A stretch of DNA of 64,000 nt from DATLYB01 sp964502525 (GTDB taxonomy: Bacteria > Bacteroidota > Bacteroidia > Chitinophagales > CAIOSU01), in contig CAZCXH010000003.1 in the NCBI GenBank assembly GCA_964502525.1, positions 14,453 to 78,452 of the forward strand, read 5' to 3'. Made by a program: the position numbers and the translations under genes. The notes beneath the pieces were generated by a model that was given only the letters and a program-made list of their open reading frames with translations, searched no databases and was not told the origin of the DNA. Below, piece after piece: positions 44,556 through 53,900 of this stretch (positions are counted from its first letter, which is position 1; each line of letters starts with the position of its first letter).

Positions 44556-44987
44556 TTGCTGCTGAAAATATCAAATATTATTCTTTCCGCTGTCATGATC
44601 ACCGTGACGACAGGTTTCAGCGTGAGCAGGCACTTCTGCAATGAACGGCTCGTCAACACCGAGTTATTTGCGCTTGCGCCACAATCGTGCCATGAAACTT
44701 CGGAGTCATGCTGTAGCGGGAAAATCGCCACGTATTGCGGCATGGATATTAAAAGGGATGATTGCTGCAAGAATGAACACACTTTGATAAAATTCACGGA
44801 AGAGTTTACCGTAAATCAGAAATGCCATCCGGCAGTTCATCAGTTGATCATTTTCGGCATGATACTTCCGGATTTTTGCAAGGGCATTGCTTACGCTGCT
44901 GACAAAAGTTCCGGCATAATAAGGATAGCGCATCCGCCCCCAACTGCTGTTGACCTTCTGGCGCTTATCCGGTCTTTCCTTATCTGA
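44556..44987 (+). CDS. HYC_CC_PP family protein
   Basis: 143 residues from a TTG start (the alternative ATG at 44595 would cut the signal sequence). An N-terminal hydrophobic segment runs into GFSVSRHFCNE. The family-naming features are present: HFC (26-28, variant of HYC), CC pairs at 52-53 and 70-71, and PPP at 127-129. Members are periplasmic-facing, Cys-rich, and usually sit beside metal-related TonB receptors. Same strand and 76 bases upstream of the TonB receptor gene. Metal trafficking is inferred. Confidence 0.8.
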   Translation: MLLKISNIILSAVMITVTTGFSVSRHFCNERLVNTELFALAPQSCHETSESCCSGKIATYCGMDIKRDDCCKNEHTLIKFTEEFTVNQKCHPAVHQLIIFGMILPDFCKGIAYAADKSSGIIRIAHPPPTAVDLLALIRSFLI

Positions 44988-45063
44988 GATTTTCATTTGT
45001 TTTTTTATTGCCGTTCTGTTCAGGCGGCAGGCATGTTTTTTATTCAATTAAAATTTTAAACAA

Positions 45064-47373
45064 ATGAAAGTTTTTCATTGCGAACAAATGCTTTCCGCCC
45101 CTCTCCAAAGGAGAGGGTATCCTAACCGCAGCATATTGGTTCTGCTGATGATTTTTCTATCACTCAATCTTCATGCTCAGGAAATCCTGCAAGGCGTGGT
45201 TGCGGAAGAAAATGAAAAAGGAGAAGTGACCTCCCTCATCGGGGTTAATGTTCACTGGCAGGGAACCGTCATTGCCGCAGCGACCGATGTCAATGGCGTT
45301 TTTTCAATCGAGTGCAAGCATGAATCACATCCGCTGGTGATAAGCTATATCGGTTACGAACCGGATACCATACAGGTTGAAAACCACGATTACATCACCA
45401 TCATCCTGAAAAAGGGGTTGGCGCTGAAAGAAGTGGAGGTTACTTACAGAAAAAAGTCAACCGAGATTTCTTATGCGGACGTGATTAAAACGCAGGAAAT
45501 TTCACAGGAGGAACTGTTTAAGGCGGCTTGCTGCAACCTCTCGGAGAGTTTTGAAACCACGCCATCTGTTGATGTTTCTTTCACGGATGCAATAACGGGC
45601 GCGCGACAAATTCAGATGCTCGGACTGGCAGGAGCATACACTGTCGTTTCGCAGGAAAATGTCCCTTACCTCCGCGGACTGGCGTCAGGCCGGGGCTTGG
45701 GATTCATCCCCGGAACATGGATTGAGTCCATCCAATTGAGCAAAGGCACGGGGTCGGTTGTCAACGGCTTTGAAAGCTTCGCTGGCACCATCAATGTTGA
45801 ATTGAAGCGGCCGGAAAACAGCGAAAAATTATATTTGAATGCTTTCATCAACCAGGAGGGGCGCATGGAAGGCAATCTGAATTTTGCCAACAGGGTTGCC
45901 AAAAGATGGCGCACCGCTACGCTGCTTCACGGCAACGTGAAACCGTTTGAATGGGATCTGAATGATGACGGATTTCTTGACTTCCCGAAATCATACACGG
46001 CAACGGGCTTGCATCGCTGGCGGTATGATAATTACAAGGGCATAGAATCAGAATTCGGAATAAAAGGACTGCGGGAAGAGCATATTGGCGGGCAAAACGA
46101 TTTCGACCAGTCGCATCCAAGAGACACGCTTCATCCTTATGGAGTGAGAATTGAAACCAACAGGGTCGAGCTGTTTGCCAAGGCCGGTTATGTGTTTCCG
46201 CAGAAGCGATACAAGAGCATGGGGCTGCAGCTTTCCGGTGCATGGCATGACATGAATTCATATTTCGGCTTGCGCGATTATGACGCCACGCAATACAGTT
46301 TCTATTCCAATCTCATATACCAATCAATTATTGTTTCAAGCCAAAACAAATTCAAAACAGGCGTGAGCTACCAATATGACAGGTATGATGAACGGCTCGA
46401 CAGCGCGGATTATCAGCGCACCGAACAGGTGCCGGGCGCTTTTTTTGAATATACGTTCACCCATCTTGATAAAATAACTTTGGTTGCGGGAGTTCGTGCC
46501 GATTACAACAACATTTATGGATTCTTTGCCACACCGCGTTTGCATGCCCGCTTTGCGCTTTCTGAGAATACGGTGCTGAGGCTGTCTGCCGGAAGAGGGC
46601 AGCGCACCGCTAATATCATTTCCGAAAACATGGGGCTGCTCGCCACTTCAAGAAAACTGGTAATTGTTCCCAACAATGATGACGGAAGCGGCTTCCAGCT
46701 CGACCCGGAAGTGGCGTGGAACTATGGCGTCAACATCACGCAGCATTTCAAACTCTGGAAGCGTGACGGCACCTTCAGCGTTGACTTCTACCGCACCGAT
46801 TTCCAAAACCAGGTGGTGATTGACCTGGACAACAGCCCGCAGGAGGTTTTATTTTATAACCTGCAGGGCAAATCGTATTCGAACAGCCTGCAGTTGCAAC
46901 TGGACCATGAAGTGTTGAAAAATTTTGATGTGAGGCTGGCTTACAGGTGGTATGACGTGAAAACATCATTCACGAAGGGGCTGCTCCAAAAGCCGCTGCT
47001 GGCCGGGCACCGGGCTTTCATGAACTTAGCCTATCAAACCGGGAAAATATGGAAGTTCGATTTCACGGTGCAATGGCAGAGCAAAAAGCGCATTCCCTAC
47101 ACTGCTTCGAACCCGGAGCAATACAGGCTGGATGAATATTCACCGGACTTTTTCCTGCTGAACGCGCAGGTCGCCAAAATATTTAAAAAGGGAGTCGAGG
47201 TGTATATCGGGATGGAAAACATCGCCAACTACAAGCAGGAGGATCCCATCCTTGCCTCCGACATGCCATTCAGCCCTTACTTTGACAGCGCATTGGTTTG
47301 GGGCCCGATTTTTGGAAGGACCGCTTATGCCGGCTTCCGTTACAGGATTGGCGGGAAAAAGGAATCTCGGTAG
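45064..47373 (+). CDS. TonB-dependent outer-membrane receptor, probable metal (copper) uptake
   Basis: 769 residues. A signal peptide (ending LNLHAQ) is followed by a carboxypeptidase-like regulatory domain (about 37-115), a plug (KAACCNLSESFETTPSVDVS ... QIQMLGLAGAYT), and a long barrel ending in YAGFRYRIGG. The plug ACC(N) motif is common to receptors encoded with HMA and HYC_CC_PP proteins. The first 20 codons contain a CCCTCTCC/GGAGAGGG palindrome that extends the signal peptide N-region with SAPLQRRGYPNRS. Energised by TonB/ExbBD. The substrate is inferred from neighbours. Confidence 0.87.
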   Translation: MKVFHCEQMLSAPLQRRGYPNRSILVLLMIFLSLNLHAQEILQGVVAEENEKGEVTSLIGVNVHWQGTVIAAATDVNGVFSIECKHESHPLVISYIGYEPDTIQVENHDYITIILKKGLALKEVEVTYRKKSTEISYADVIKTQEISQEELFKAACCNLSESFETTPSVDVSFTDAITGARQIQMLGLAGAYTVVSQENVPYLRGLASGRGLGFIPGTWIESIQLSKGTGSVVNGFESFAGTINVELKRPENSEKLYLNAFINQEGRMEGNLNFANRVAKRWRTATLLHGNVKPFEWDLNDDGFLDFPKSYTATGLHRWRYDNYKGIESEFGIKGLREEHIGGQNDFDQSHPRDTLHPYGVRIETNRVELFAKAGYVFPQKRYKSMGLQLSGAWHDMNSYFGLRDYDATQYSFYSNLIYQSIIVSSQNKFKTGVSYQYDRYDERLDSADYQRTEQVPGAFFEYTFTHLDKITLVAGVRADYNNIYGFFATPRLHARFALSENTVLRLSAGRGQRTANIISENMGLLATSRKLVIVPNNDDGSGFQLDPEVAWNYGVNITQHFKLWKRDGTFSVDFYRTDFQNQVVIDLDNSPQEVLFYNLQGKSYSNSLQLQLDHEVLKNFDVRLAYRWYDVKTSFTKGLLQKPLLAGHRAFMNLAYQTGKIWKFDFTVQWQSKKRIPYTASNPEQYRLDEYSPDFFLLNAQVAKIFKKGVEVYIGMENIANYKQEDPILASDMPFSPYFDSALVWGPIFGRTAYAGFRYRIGGKKESR
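45099..45117. repeat. CTCTCC/GGAGAG palindrome in the receptor signal-peptide region
   Basis: CCCTCTCC (45099-45106), AAA, GGAGAGGG (45110-45117) form a perfect 8-base stem. It is the same core as in the intergenic repeats and mtaB, read here as part of the N terminus of the TonB-dependent receptor. Confidence 0.65.
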
Positions 47374-47421
47374 ATTAAACCATAATTTTGTTATTCATAA
47401 AAATGATAAAAATGAAATAGC

Positions 47422-47769
47422 ATGAGAAACTTAAGTTTATTATTCGTAGTCATCTTCAGCTTGTTTTTTCAGCATGCGGGAGCGCAGGAAAAAGCTAAGA
47501 AATCTGAAACCATACAGATAAAAACTTCTGCCGTTTGCGGCATGTGCAAAAAGACCATTGAAACGGCATTGTACAACGAGAAGGGCGTGAAGTCAGCCAG
47601 CCTCGAGGTTGCCTCCAAGGTGGTTACCGTCACCTATAAGCCGAAAGCGGTCACACCGGAGCAGTTGAGGAAAGCCATCACGATGGCAGGTTACGATGCC
47701 GATGACATGCCTGCCGATGCCAGGGCATACGAAAACCTGCACGGCTGCTGCAAAAAGGGAGCGCATTGA
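47422..47769 (+). CDS. Secreted HMA-domain heavy-metal-binding protein
   Basis: 115 residues: signal peptide (ending HAGAQ) and an HMA domain with the metal site C39-GM-C42 in AVCGMCKKT, followed by the typical GVKSASLEVASKVVTVTYKP strand. The tail GCCKKGAH adds two cysteines and a histidine. HMA domains bind Cu(I) and similar ions and pass them between proteins. It follows the TonB receptor by 48 bases, supporting a joint metal role in the periplasm. Confidence 0.9.
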   Translation: MRNLSLLFVVIFSLFFQHAGAQEKAKKSETIQIKTSAVCGMCKKTIETALYNEKGVKSASLEVASKVVTVTYKPKAVTPEQLRKAITMAGYDADDMPADARAYENLHGCCKKGAH

Positions 47770-47893
47770 TTATCCTGAAACAAGGGTGAAATACGAAAAG
47801 CGGAACGATAATTATTCCGTTCGGAATTAGGGGGATGCCTTATCTATAAAAAAAATTGTGTAGATGTTTCGCTTTGCTCAGCATGACGAAACA

Positions 47894-49492
47894 TCACACT
47901 GCCGCCTCCGTCTTGAACTCCGAATTGAAATGGAACTTGATTTCATGCCAGTCTTCCATCATGATTTTCAGCATCCATGATGATTCAGCCATGAACACGA
48001 AGTGGTCGTCTTTGTCTTTGTAAACAAAATCAGCTTTCAGGCGGCAGAACTCTTTCAGCCGCGCCTCATCATCGGAAGTGATCCAGCAGGCTTTGAAAAG
48101 ATTCATCGGTCTGAAAGTGCACGATGCCTTGTATTCGTGCAGCAGGCGGTATTGTATCACATCGAATTGCAACTCACCCACCGTTCCGATGACTTGTTTG
48201 TTGCCGTGCTCTCGTATAAAGAGTTGCGCCACACCCTCTTCCGTCAGTTGGTGAATGCCTTTGTCCAGCTGCTTTGACTTCATCGGGTCGGTGTTGATCA
48301 CCTCCCTGAAGATTTCCGGAGAGAAGCTCGGAATGCCTTTGAAATGGAGTATTTCCCCTTCTGAGAGCGCATCGCCAATTTTGAAATTGCCGGTATCATA
48401 TAGTCCGATCACGTCACCGGGAAACGCTTCCTCTACAATGCTCTTTTCCTGCGCCATGAACGTGGCAGGGCTGCTGAAGCGAAATTCCTTCTGCAGCCGC
48501 ACATGATGAAAGAACTTGTTCCGTTCGAATTTTCCCGAACACACGCGCAGGAAGGCGATGCGGTCGCGGTGGCGCGGGTCAATGTTCGCATGAATCTTGA
48601 AAACAAATCCGCTGAATTTTTCTTCATCGGGATAAACTATCCGCTCGGTTGCTTCGCGCGGACGCGGGGCAGGAGCGATATTCACAAATGTATCGAGCAA
48701 CTCCCTCACACCGAAATTGTTAATCGCACTGCCGAAAAAGACAGGCGCAAGGTCGGCTTTGAGATATTCCTCCGCATCAAATTGGTCATATACACCCTCA
48801 ATCAAATGTATATCTTCGCGCAACCTGTTTGCATCATTGGCGCCAACCTGCTTAACCAGAGTTTCGTCATTCAAATTGTTGATCGAAATCACATCTGTTT
48901 CCACTTTCTGGCTGCCGGCACGAAAAAGGTCGAGTGTTTTGTCATAGATATTGTAAACACCTTTGAAATCCGTCCCCATGTTGATGGGCCAACTCAGCGG
49001 GCGAACGGATATTTGCAGCTTTTCCTCCAGTTCGTCCAGAAGATCGAATGGGTCCTTGCCCACCCGATCAAGTTTGTTTACAAAAATCATCACCGGTGTG
49101 CTCCTCATCCTGCACACTTCCATCAGCTTTTCTGTGCGCTCCTCCACGCCTTTCACGCAGTCAATCACGATGATGGCGCTGTCAACAGCAGTCAGGGTAC
49201 GGTAGGTGTCTTCTGCAAAATCTTTGTGACCAGGAGTGTCTAACAGGTTGACAAGCAGTTGGTTGTATTCAAACGTCATTACCGATGTTGCAACTGAAAT
49301 TCCCCTTTGTCTTTCAATTTCCATGAAGTCGGAAGTGGCGCTTTTCCTGATTTTGTTTGACTTTACCGCTCCTGCCGTTTGGATGGCTCCGCCATAGAGC
49401 AGGAATTTTTCCGTGAGCGTAGTTTTCCCGGAATCAGGGTGGCTGATGATGGCAAACGTTCGCCTGCGCTTTATTTCGTCCGATATCGGCAT
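47894..49492 (-). CDS. prfC: Peptide chain release factor 3
   Basis: 532 residues. GTPase motifs: G1 [10 protein letters not shown]2 RGIS, G3 DTPGH and G4 NKLD. The switch region QTAGAVK and the RF3-specific C-terminal block ([18 protein letters not shown] and later) separate it from EF-G and LepA. RF3 removes RF1/RF2 after peptide release. Transcribed alone and convergent with the HMA gene. An element with arms CGGAA/TTCCG around 47800-47817 lies between them and may terminate transcription weakly. Confidence 0.96.
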   Translation of the reverse strand: MPISDEIKRRRTFAIISHPDSGKTTLTEKFLLYGGAIQTAGAVKSNKIRKSATSDFMEIERQRGISVATSVMTFEYNQLLVNLLDTPGHKDFAEDTYRTLTAVDSAIIVIDCVKGVEERTEKLMEVCRMRSTPVMIFVNKLDRVGKDPFDLLDELEEKLQISVRPLSWPINMGTDFKGVYNIYDKTLDLFRAGSQKVETDVISINNLNDETLVKQVGANDANRLREDIHLIEGVYDQFDAEEYLKADLAPVFFGSAINNFGVRELLDTFVNIAPAPRPREATERIVYPDEEKFSGFVFKIHANIDPRHRDRIAFLRVCSGKFERNKFFHHVRLQKEFRFSSPATFMAQEKSIVEEAFPGDVIGLYDTGNFKIGDALSEGEILHFKGIPSFSPEIFREVINTDPMKSKQLDKGIHQLTEEGVAQLFIREHGNKQVIGTVGELQFDVIQYRLLHEYKASCTFRPMNLFKACWITSDDEARLKEFCRLKADFVYKDKDDHFVFMAESSWMLKIMMEDWHEIKFHFNSEFKTEAAV

Positions 49493-49656
49493 GGATTTTG
49501 AAAAGATTTGCGAAGTTATTAAAATTCAATGGGCTATTTTGGCGGTAAAGATTATGAATGAACCAAAGCATTAATTATTGTTAAAAACTTGAAGTAGTCT
49601 GCTTGACTCATAATCTTTGCCTAAGTTTGCCCGTAAACGTTTAAAAAAACACTACC

Positions 49657-50160
49657 ATGAAAAATATTCTGACACTATTTGTTGCCCTCTCCCTTGTCTT
49701 TAGCATTTATGCTCAGGAAGCTCCGAAGGAGGAAACACCCGCGGATGGACCTGTAATGAAGTTTGAGGAAGAAACAATTGACTATGGAACCATCAAGCGT
49801 TATGCTGATGGCGTTCGTGAGTTTAAATTCAAGAATACCGGGAATGCGCCTCTCATTATTAACAATTGCGCTGGAACCTGTGGATGCACCGTTCCTGCTT
49901 GTCCGAAGGAAGCCGTTCAGCCGGGCGAAGCGGGAAGCATCAAGGTGAAATATGCTACGGACCGAATCGGTCAGTTCAATAAGGGTGTGAAGGTTTATTC
50001 CAACGCTTCGCCTGCTGACCAACCCATTATGCTTTACATAAAGGGCAACGTGCTGGCGGAAGAAGATCCCAGCCATGTGAAGCATGAAGAGCCTGTAGTG
50101 CAGCCGGTTCCTGTAACCGAGCCGGTACAGCCTGCCAAGCCGCAAGACCATCCGCACTGA
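49657..50160 (+). CDS. DUF1573 secreted protein
   Basis: 167 residues: signal peptide to SIYAQ, then one DUF1573 (ASH/MSP-like Ig) domain with FEEETIDYGTIKRYADGVREF, NNCAGTCGCTVP and IKVKYATDR, and a Pro/Val/Glu-rich tail ending DHPH. The domain is very common in Bacteroidota; its function is not established. A strong intrinsic terminator follows. TAATCTTTG upstream (about 49610) resembles the -7 box with one extra base. Confidence 0.9.
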   Translation: MKNILTLFVALSLVFSIYAQEAPKEETPADGPVMKFEEETIDYGTIKRYADGVREFKFKNTGNAPLIINNCAGTCGCTVPACPKEAVQPGEAGSIKVKYATDRIGQFNKGVKVYSNASPADQPIMLYIKGNVLAEEDPSHVKHEEPVVQPVPVTEPVQPAKPQDHPH

Positions 50161-50183
50161 TTCATTGTTGTCTGAAAAATCAT

Positions 50184-50217
50184 AAAGCCTTGGCACCGCA
50201 AGTGTCAGGGCTTTTTT
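50184..50217 (+). terminator. Intrinsic terminator after the DUF1573 gene
   Basis: AAAGCC-TTGGCAC pairs with GTGTCA-GGGCTTT around CGCAA, followed by a T run to 50217. It lies 24 bases past the stop codon and separates the gene from hemB. Confidence 0.8.
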
Positions 50218-50252
50218 ATTTTTGAAATTCTAAAGGTCAGCTAAATTCGATT

Positions 50253-51230
50253 ATGCCATTTCCATTATTCCGCGGCAGAAGACTGAGGAAAAACGATGCT
50301 ATCCGTAAAATGATTGCGGAGACTCGGGTTAGTGCCGAAGATTTCATAGTGCCTCTTTTTGTGATTGAAGGAAAAAATAAAAGGGAAGCCGTTGCATCAC
50401 TTCCGGGCTATTGCCGCTATTCTGTTGATTTGATTGCGAAGGAAGCGAAAACGCTTTACAGCAATGGAATCAAATGTGTCTTGTTGTTTGCCAAAATCCC
50501 TGACGGCAAGAAGGACAATGCCGGGAAAGAGGCATTGAATCCAAAAGGGCTGATGCAAACGACCGTGAAGGCAATCAAAGATGCGGTGCCCGAAATGTGC
50601 GTGATGACTGATGTTGCGCTCGATCCGTATTCGGAATATGGTCATGATGGGATTGTGAAGGTGGAATTGATTGATAACGATTCGACAATAAAAGTTTTGG
50701 CGGAGATGTCGGTGAGCCATGCCAAAGCGGGAACCGATTTTGTGGCACCCTCGGATATGATGGATGGCAGGGTACTTAAAATCAGGGAAGCATTGGAGCA
50801 AAGCGGCTTTCACAATACGGGTATCATGTCATACAGCGCGAAATACGCTTCTTGTTTCTATGGTCCCTTCCGTGACGCGCTGGATTCCGCTCCGGCATTT
50901 GGCGACAAGAAAAGTTACCAGATGGACTATGCCAACGCACGTGAAGCAGTCCGTGAAGCAAAAGCTGATGTTGAAGAAGGGGCGGATATTGTCATGGTGA
51001 AACCAGCGCTGCCATATTTGGACGTTATTGCAAAAGTGAAGGGCGCGGTGAACGTCCCTGTTGCAGCTTACAATGTTTCAGGCGAATACGCGATGGTGAA
51101 AGCTGCCGCAAAAAACGGATGGCTGGATGAAGATAAAGCGGTGATGGAAATTCTTACAAGCATCAAAAGAGCAGGGGCTGATTTGATAGCGACTTACTTT
51201 GTGTATGATTTTTTAAGAATAATGAAATGA
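50253..51230 (+). CDS. hemB: Porphobilinogen synthase (delta-aminolevulinic acid dehydratase)
   Basis: 325 residues, full length. The two active-site lysines are K197 (SYSAKYAS) and K250 (MVKPALPYLD), the latter forming the Schiff base. The metal-site region DVALDPYSEYGHDG lacks the three cysteines of zinc-dependent enzymes, so a magnesium-type enzyme is likely. It condenses two 5-aminolevulinate molecules to porphobilinogen in haem biosynthesis. Its stop overlaps the start of the SRPBCC gene (ATGA), and hemL follows, forming a haem operon. Confidence 0.97.
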   Translation: MPFPLFRGRRLRKNDAIRKMIAETRVSAEDFIVPLFVIEGKNKREAVASLPGYCRYSVDLIAKEAKTLYSNGIKCVLLFAKIPDGKKDNAGKEALNPKGLMQTTVKAIKDAVPEMCVMTDVALDPYSEYGHDGIVKVELIDNDSTIKVLAEMSVSHAKAGTDFVAPSDMMDGRVLKIREALEQSGFHNTGIMSYSAKYASCFYGPFRDALDSAPAFGDKKSYQMDYANAREAVREAKADVEEGADIVMVKPALPYLDVIAKVKGAVNVPVAAYNVSGEYAMVKAAAKNGWLDEDKAVMEILTSIKRAGADLIATYFVYDFLRIMK

Positions 51231-51658
51231 AAGAACTAAGAACACAAATCCAAATCAAAGCTACTCCTGAAGAAATCTGGAGTGTTCTTACTGACTTCAA
51301 AAAGTATCCCGAATGGAATCCGATGATCAGGTTGTTTGAGGGAAATTTATCCGAAGGAAACAAAGTAACAGTGAGACTTGAGCAACCCGGTTCAAGCGGA
51401 ATGACATTCAAACCCACCATCAAGCGGGTGGTTGCCAACCGCGAATTCCGCTGGCAAGGACATCTTCTGTTTCCCGGTTTGTTTGATGGAGAACATTTCT
51501 TTGAAATCCGAAACAACAATGACGGCACTTGCACTTTCGTACATGGCGAAAATTTCAAGGGCATCTTGATTCCACTTTTCAAAAAGATGCTGGAAAACAA
51601 CACAAAGAGAGGATTTGAAATGATGAATAAACAGTTGAAGGAACGGTGTGAGCGATAA
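51227..51658 (+). CDS. SRPBCC-family protein
   Basis: 143 residues with the START-like fold pattern: IQIKATPEEIWSVLTDFKKYPEWNPMI at the N terminus, central strands, and the long C-terminal helix LFKKMLENNTKRGFEMMNKQLK. These helix-grip proteins bind lipids or other hydrophobic ligands. It sits between hemB and hemL with a 4-base overlap to hemB; a link to tetrapyrrole metabolism is only positional. Confidence 0.85.
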   Translation: MKELRTQIQIKATPEEIWSVLTDFKKYPEWNPMIRLFEGNLSEGNKVTVRLEQPGSSGMTFKPTIKRVVANREFRWQGHLLFPGLFDGEHFFEIRNNNDGTCTFVHGENFKGILIPLFKKMLENNTKRGFEMMNKQLKERCER

Positions 51659-51679
51659 CAAGTTCTTCGGAACCTTCCC

Positions 51680-52954
51680 ATGACTTCCAAATCCCAGCAG
51701 TTCTTCTCCCAAGCTCAACTCCACATACCCGGTGGCGTTAACTCTCCTGTCCGTTCGTTTAATGCTGTAGGTGGGACTCCGCTTTTCATTCAATCTGCGC
51801 AAGGTGCTATCATTCGTGACATTGATGGCAATGAATACATTGACTATGTCGGGTCATGGGGACCCATGATTCTGGGGCATGCTCACCCGAAAGTAGTGAA
51901 GGCTTTGCAGGAAGCGGTCTCCAAATCAACCTCATTCGGAGCGCCTACGGAAATGGAAGTGAAATTGGCTCAATTGATAAAGCAGATGGTTCCGGGATTG
52001 GAGAAAATTCGCTTTGTCAATTCAGGTACGGAAGCCTGCATGAGCGCCATCCGCCTGGCGCGCGCATTCACGAAGCGCAACAAGATCATCAAGTTTGAAG
52101 GTTGTTATCATGGTCATGCGGATGCATTCCTGGTCAAAGCAGGAAGCGGAGCAAGCACACTCGGAATCCAGGACAGTCCCGGAGTTCCGAAATCAATTAC
52201 AAAGGATACTCTCATTGCAGGGTTCAACAACCTCGATCTTGTATCATATTTGTTCACCGCGCACAAGGATGAGGTTGCAGCCATCATCGTTGAGCCGGTT
52301 GCCGGAAATATGGGCTGCATTCCTCCTCAGCCCGGCTTTCTGGAAGGATTACGAAAGATGTGTGACGAAAACGGAGCGTTGCTGATTTTTGATGAAGTGA
52401 TGACCGGCTTCAGGATAGCGAAGGGCGGAGCGATTGAGCGCTATGGCGCCAAGCCTGATTTAATCACTTACGGAAAGATCATTGGCGGAGGATTACCTGT
52501 GGGCGCTTATGGCGGCAAAGACCAAATCATGAAATTAATTGCTCCTGCAGGTCATGTTTACCAGGCAGGAACATTGTCAGGCAATCCGCTGGCGATGACC
52601 AGCGGCTATATAACGCTAAAGGAGTTGAATGACAATCCTAAAATATATGATGAGCTGGAAAAGAAAGGCAAGTATCTCGAAGACGGCTTGCGGAATGCTT
52701 TCAAAAAATCAAAAGCAAAAGTTCAAATCAATAGGGTCGGTTCGATGGTGAGTTTGCATTTTACCGATGAAGCTGTCGTTGATTTCGCAACCGCAAAAAC
52801 GAGCGACAATGACACTTTTAAAAAATTTTTTCACGCCATGCTTAAAGCGGGAATCTATTTGCCTCCATCGGCTTATGAGGCGTTTTTCATTTCCACAGAG
52901 CATGCAACTGCCTTGCTTGACAAAACCATTAAAGCAGCGCTTGACGCGCATTAA
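51680..52954 (+). CDS. hemL: Glutamate-1-semialdehyde 2,1-aminomutase
   Basis: 424 residues, full length. The PLP lysine is K266 in TYGKIIGGGLPVGAYGG; FDEVMTGFR (237-245) holds the cofactor-binding aspartate. VNSGTEACMSAIRLAR (113-128) is the cofactor phosphate region. It makes 5-aminolevulinate from glutamate-1-semialdehyde in the C5 haem pathway, one step before HemB, in the same transcription unit (22 bases after the SRPBCC gene). Confidence 0.97.
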   Translation: MTSKSQQFFSQAQLHIPGGVNSPVRSFNAVGGTPLFIQSAQGAIIRDIDGNEYIDYVGSWGPMILGHAHPKVVKALQEAVSKSTSFGAPTEMEVKLAQLIKQMVPGLEKIRFVNSGTEACMSAIRLARAFTKRNKIIKFEGCYHGHADAFLVKAGSGASTLGIQDSPGVPKSITKDTLIAGFNNLDLVSYLFTAHKDEVAAIIVEPVAGNMGCIPPQPGFLEGLRKMCDENGALLIFDEVMTGFRIAKGGAIERYGAKPDLITYGKIIGGGLPVGAYGGKDQIMKLIAPAGHVYQAGTLSGNPLAMTSGYITLKELNDNPKIYDELEKKGKYLEDGLRNAFKKSKAKVQINRVGSMVSLHFTDEAVVDFATAKTSDNDTFKKFFHAMLKAGIYLPPSAYEAFFISTEHATALLDKTIKAALDAH

Positions 52955-52959
52955 ACCTC

Positions 52960-53808
52960 ATGTTTTTCCGCTTGTTGCTTCCTTTCATCTTTTCATTTCA
53001 AGCCCTTCTCGCACAACCTCGTGACGGCAAACCTCTGATTATCGCTCACCGCGGAGCTTCGGGATATGCGCCTGAAAATACCATTGCATCCATTGACAAA
53101 GCGTTGGACATCGGGGCTGACGTTGTAGAAATTGACGTCCATCAAACACTCGACAGCGTTATTATGGTAATGCATGACGCGAATCTGGATCGCACCACAG
53201 ATATGAAAGGTATTATAAAGGATTACCGCTGGGATGATATCAAGGATGCGGACGCGGGAAGCTGGTTCAACCATGATTTCGCAGACTCGAAAATACCAAC
53301 GCTTGATGAAGTTATTAAACATATCAACGGGAGGAGTATGCTGTTAATTGAAATAAAGAAAGGAGGTGATTACTATCCGGGTATTGAAAGAAGAGTTCTT
53401 GCCATCATCAAAGCTAATCATGCCGAAAGCTGGTGCATGATCCAATCGTTTTCTGATGTTGCCGTTCAGAATTTTCTGGAACTCAATTCCGGGCTGAAGG
53501 TTTACAAACTGGCTGTCGGAAATGTCCCGGCATTGCCGGTGTATGTTGATGGCAAGGTTAATGGCGGCAGTATTTTGAAGTATAAAAATGTGACCGGTGT
53601 AAATACCAACATAAGTTTCACGCAAAAACGAATTGTAAAACGCCTGCATGAAAGAGCGCAGGAAATTTTTGTTTGGACGGTGAATGCAGAAAGGGATATG
53701 AACAAGCTAATCAGCATGGGAGTTGATGGCATCATTACCAACTATCCCGGCAAGCTAAAGAACGTGTTGGCGGACTATAATTTTGAGTCTCCTCCGAAAA
53801 ACCGATAG
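52960..53808 (+). CDS. Exported glycerophosphodiester phosphodiesterase
   Basis: 282 residues with a signal peptide (ending ALLAQ). GDPD motifs: IAHRGASGYAPENT with the catalytic histidine-arginine pair, EIDVHQT with metal ligands, and MHDANLDRTT with the second catalytic histidine. It hydrolyses glycerophosphodiesters to glycerol 3-phosphate and an alcohol in the periplasm. It begins 5 bases after hemL, so it is the last gene of that operon although unrelated in function. Confidence 0.92.
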   Translation: MFFRLLLPFIFSFQALLAQPRDGKPLIIAHRGASGYAPENTIASIDKALDIGADVVEIDVHQTLDSVIMVMHDANLDRTTDMKGIIKDYRWDDIKDADAGSWFNHDFADSKIPTLDEVIKHINGRSMLLIEIKKGGDYYPGIERRVLAIIKANHAESWCMIQSFSDVAVQNFLELNSGLKVYKLAVGNVPALPVYVDGKVNGGSILKYKNVTGVNTNISFTQKRIVKRLHERAQEIFVWTVNAERDMNKLISMGVDGIITNYPGKLKNVLADYNFESPPKNR

Positions 53809-53900
53809 CAGCCATCGGATGAATTGCCTATAGGACGATATAGAAAGAATTACAAATTGCTGAATTTTATAGAGTACTTGTCAGTGTTGCCTTGGCAATT

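Noticed and set aside
48503..49243. 246-codon plus-strand open frame
   Set aside because: Antisense shadow of prfC, which has all GTPase motifs on the other strand.
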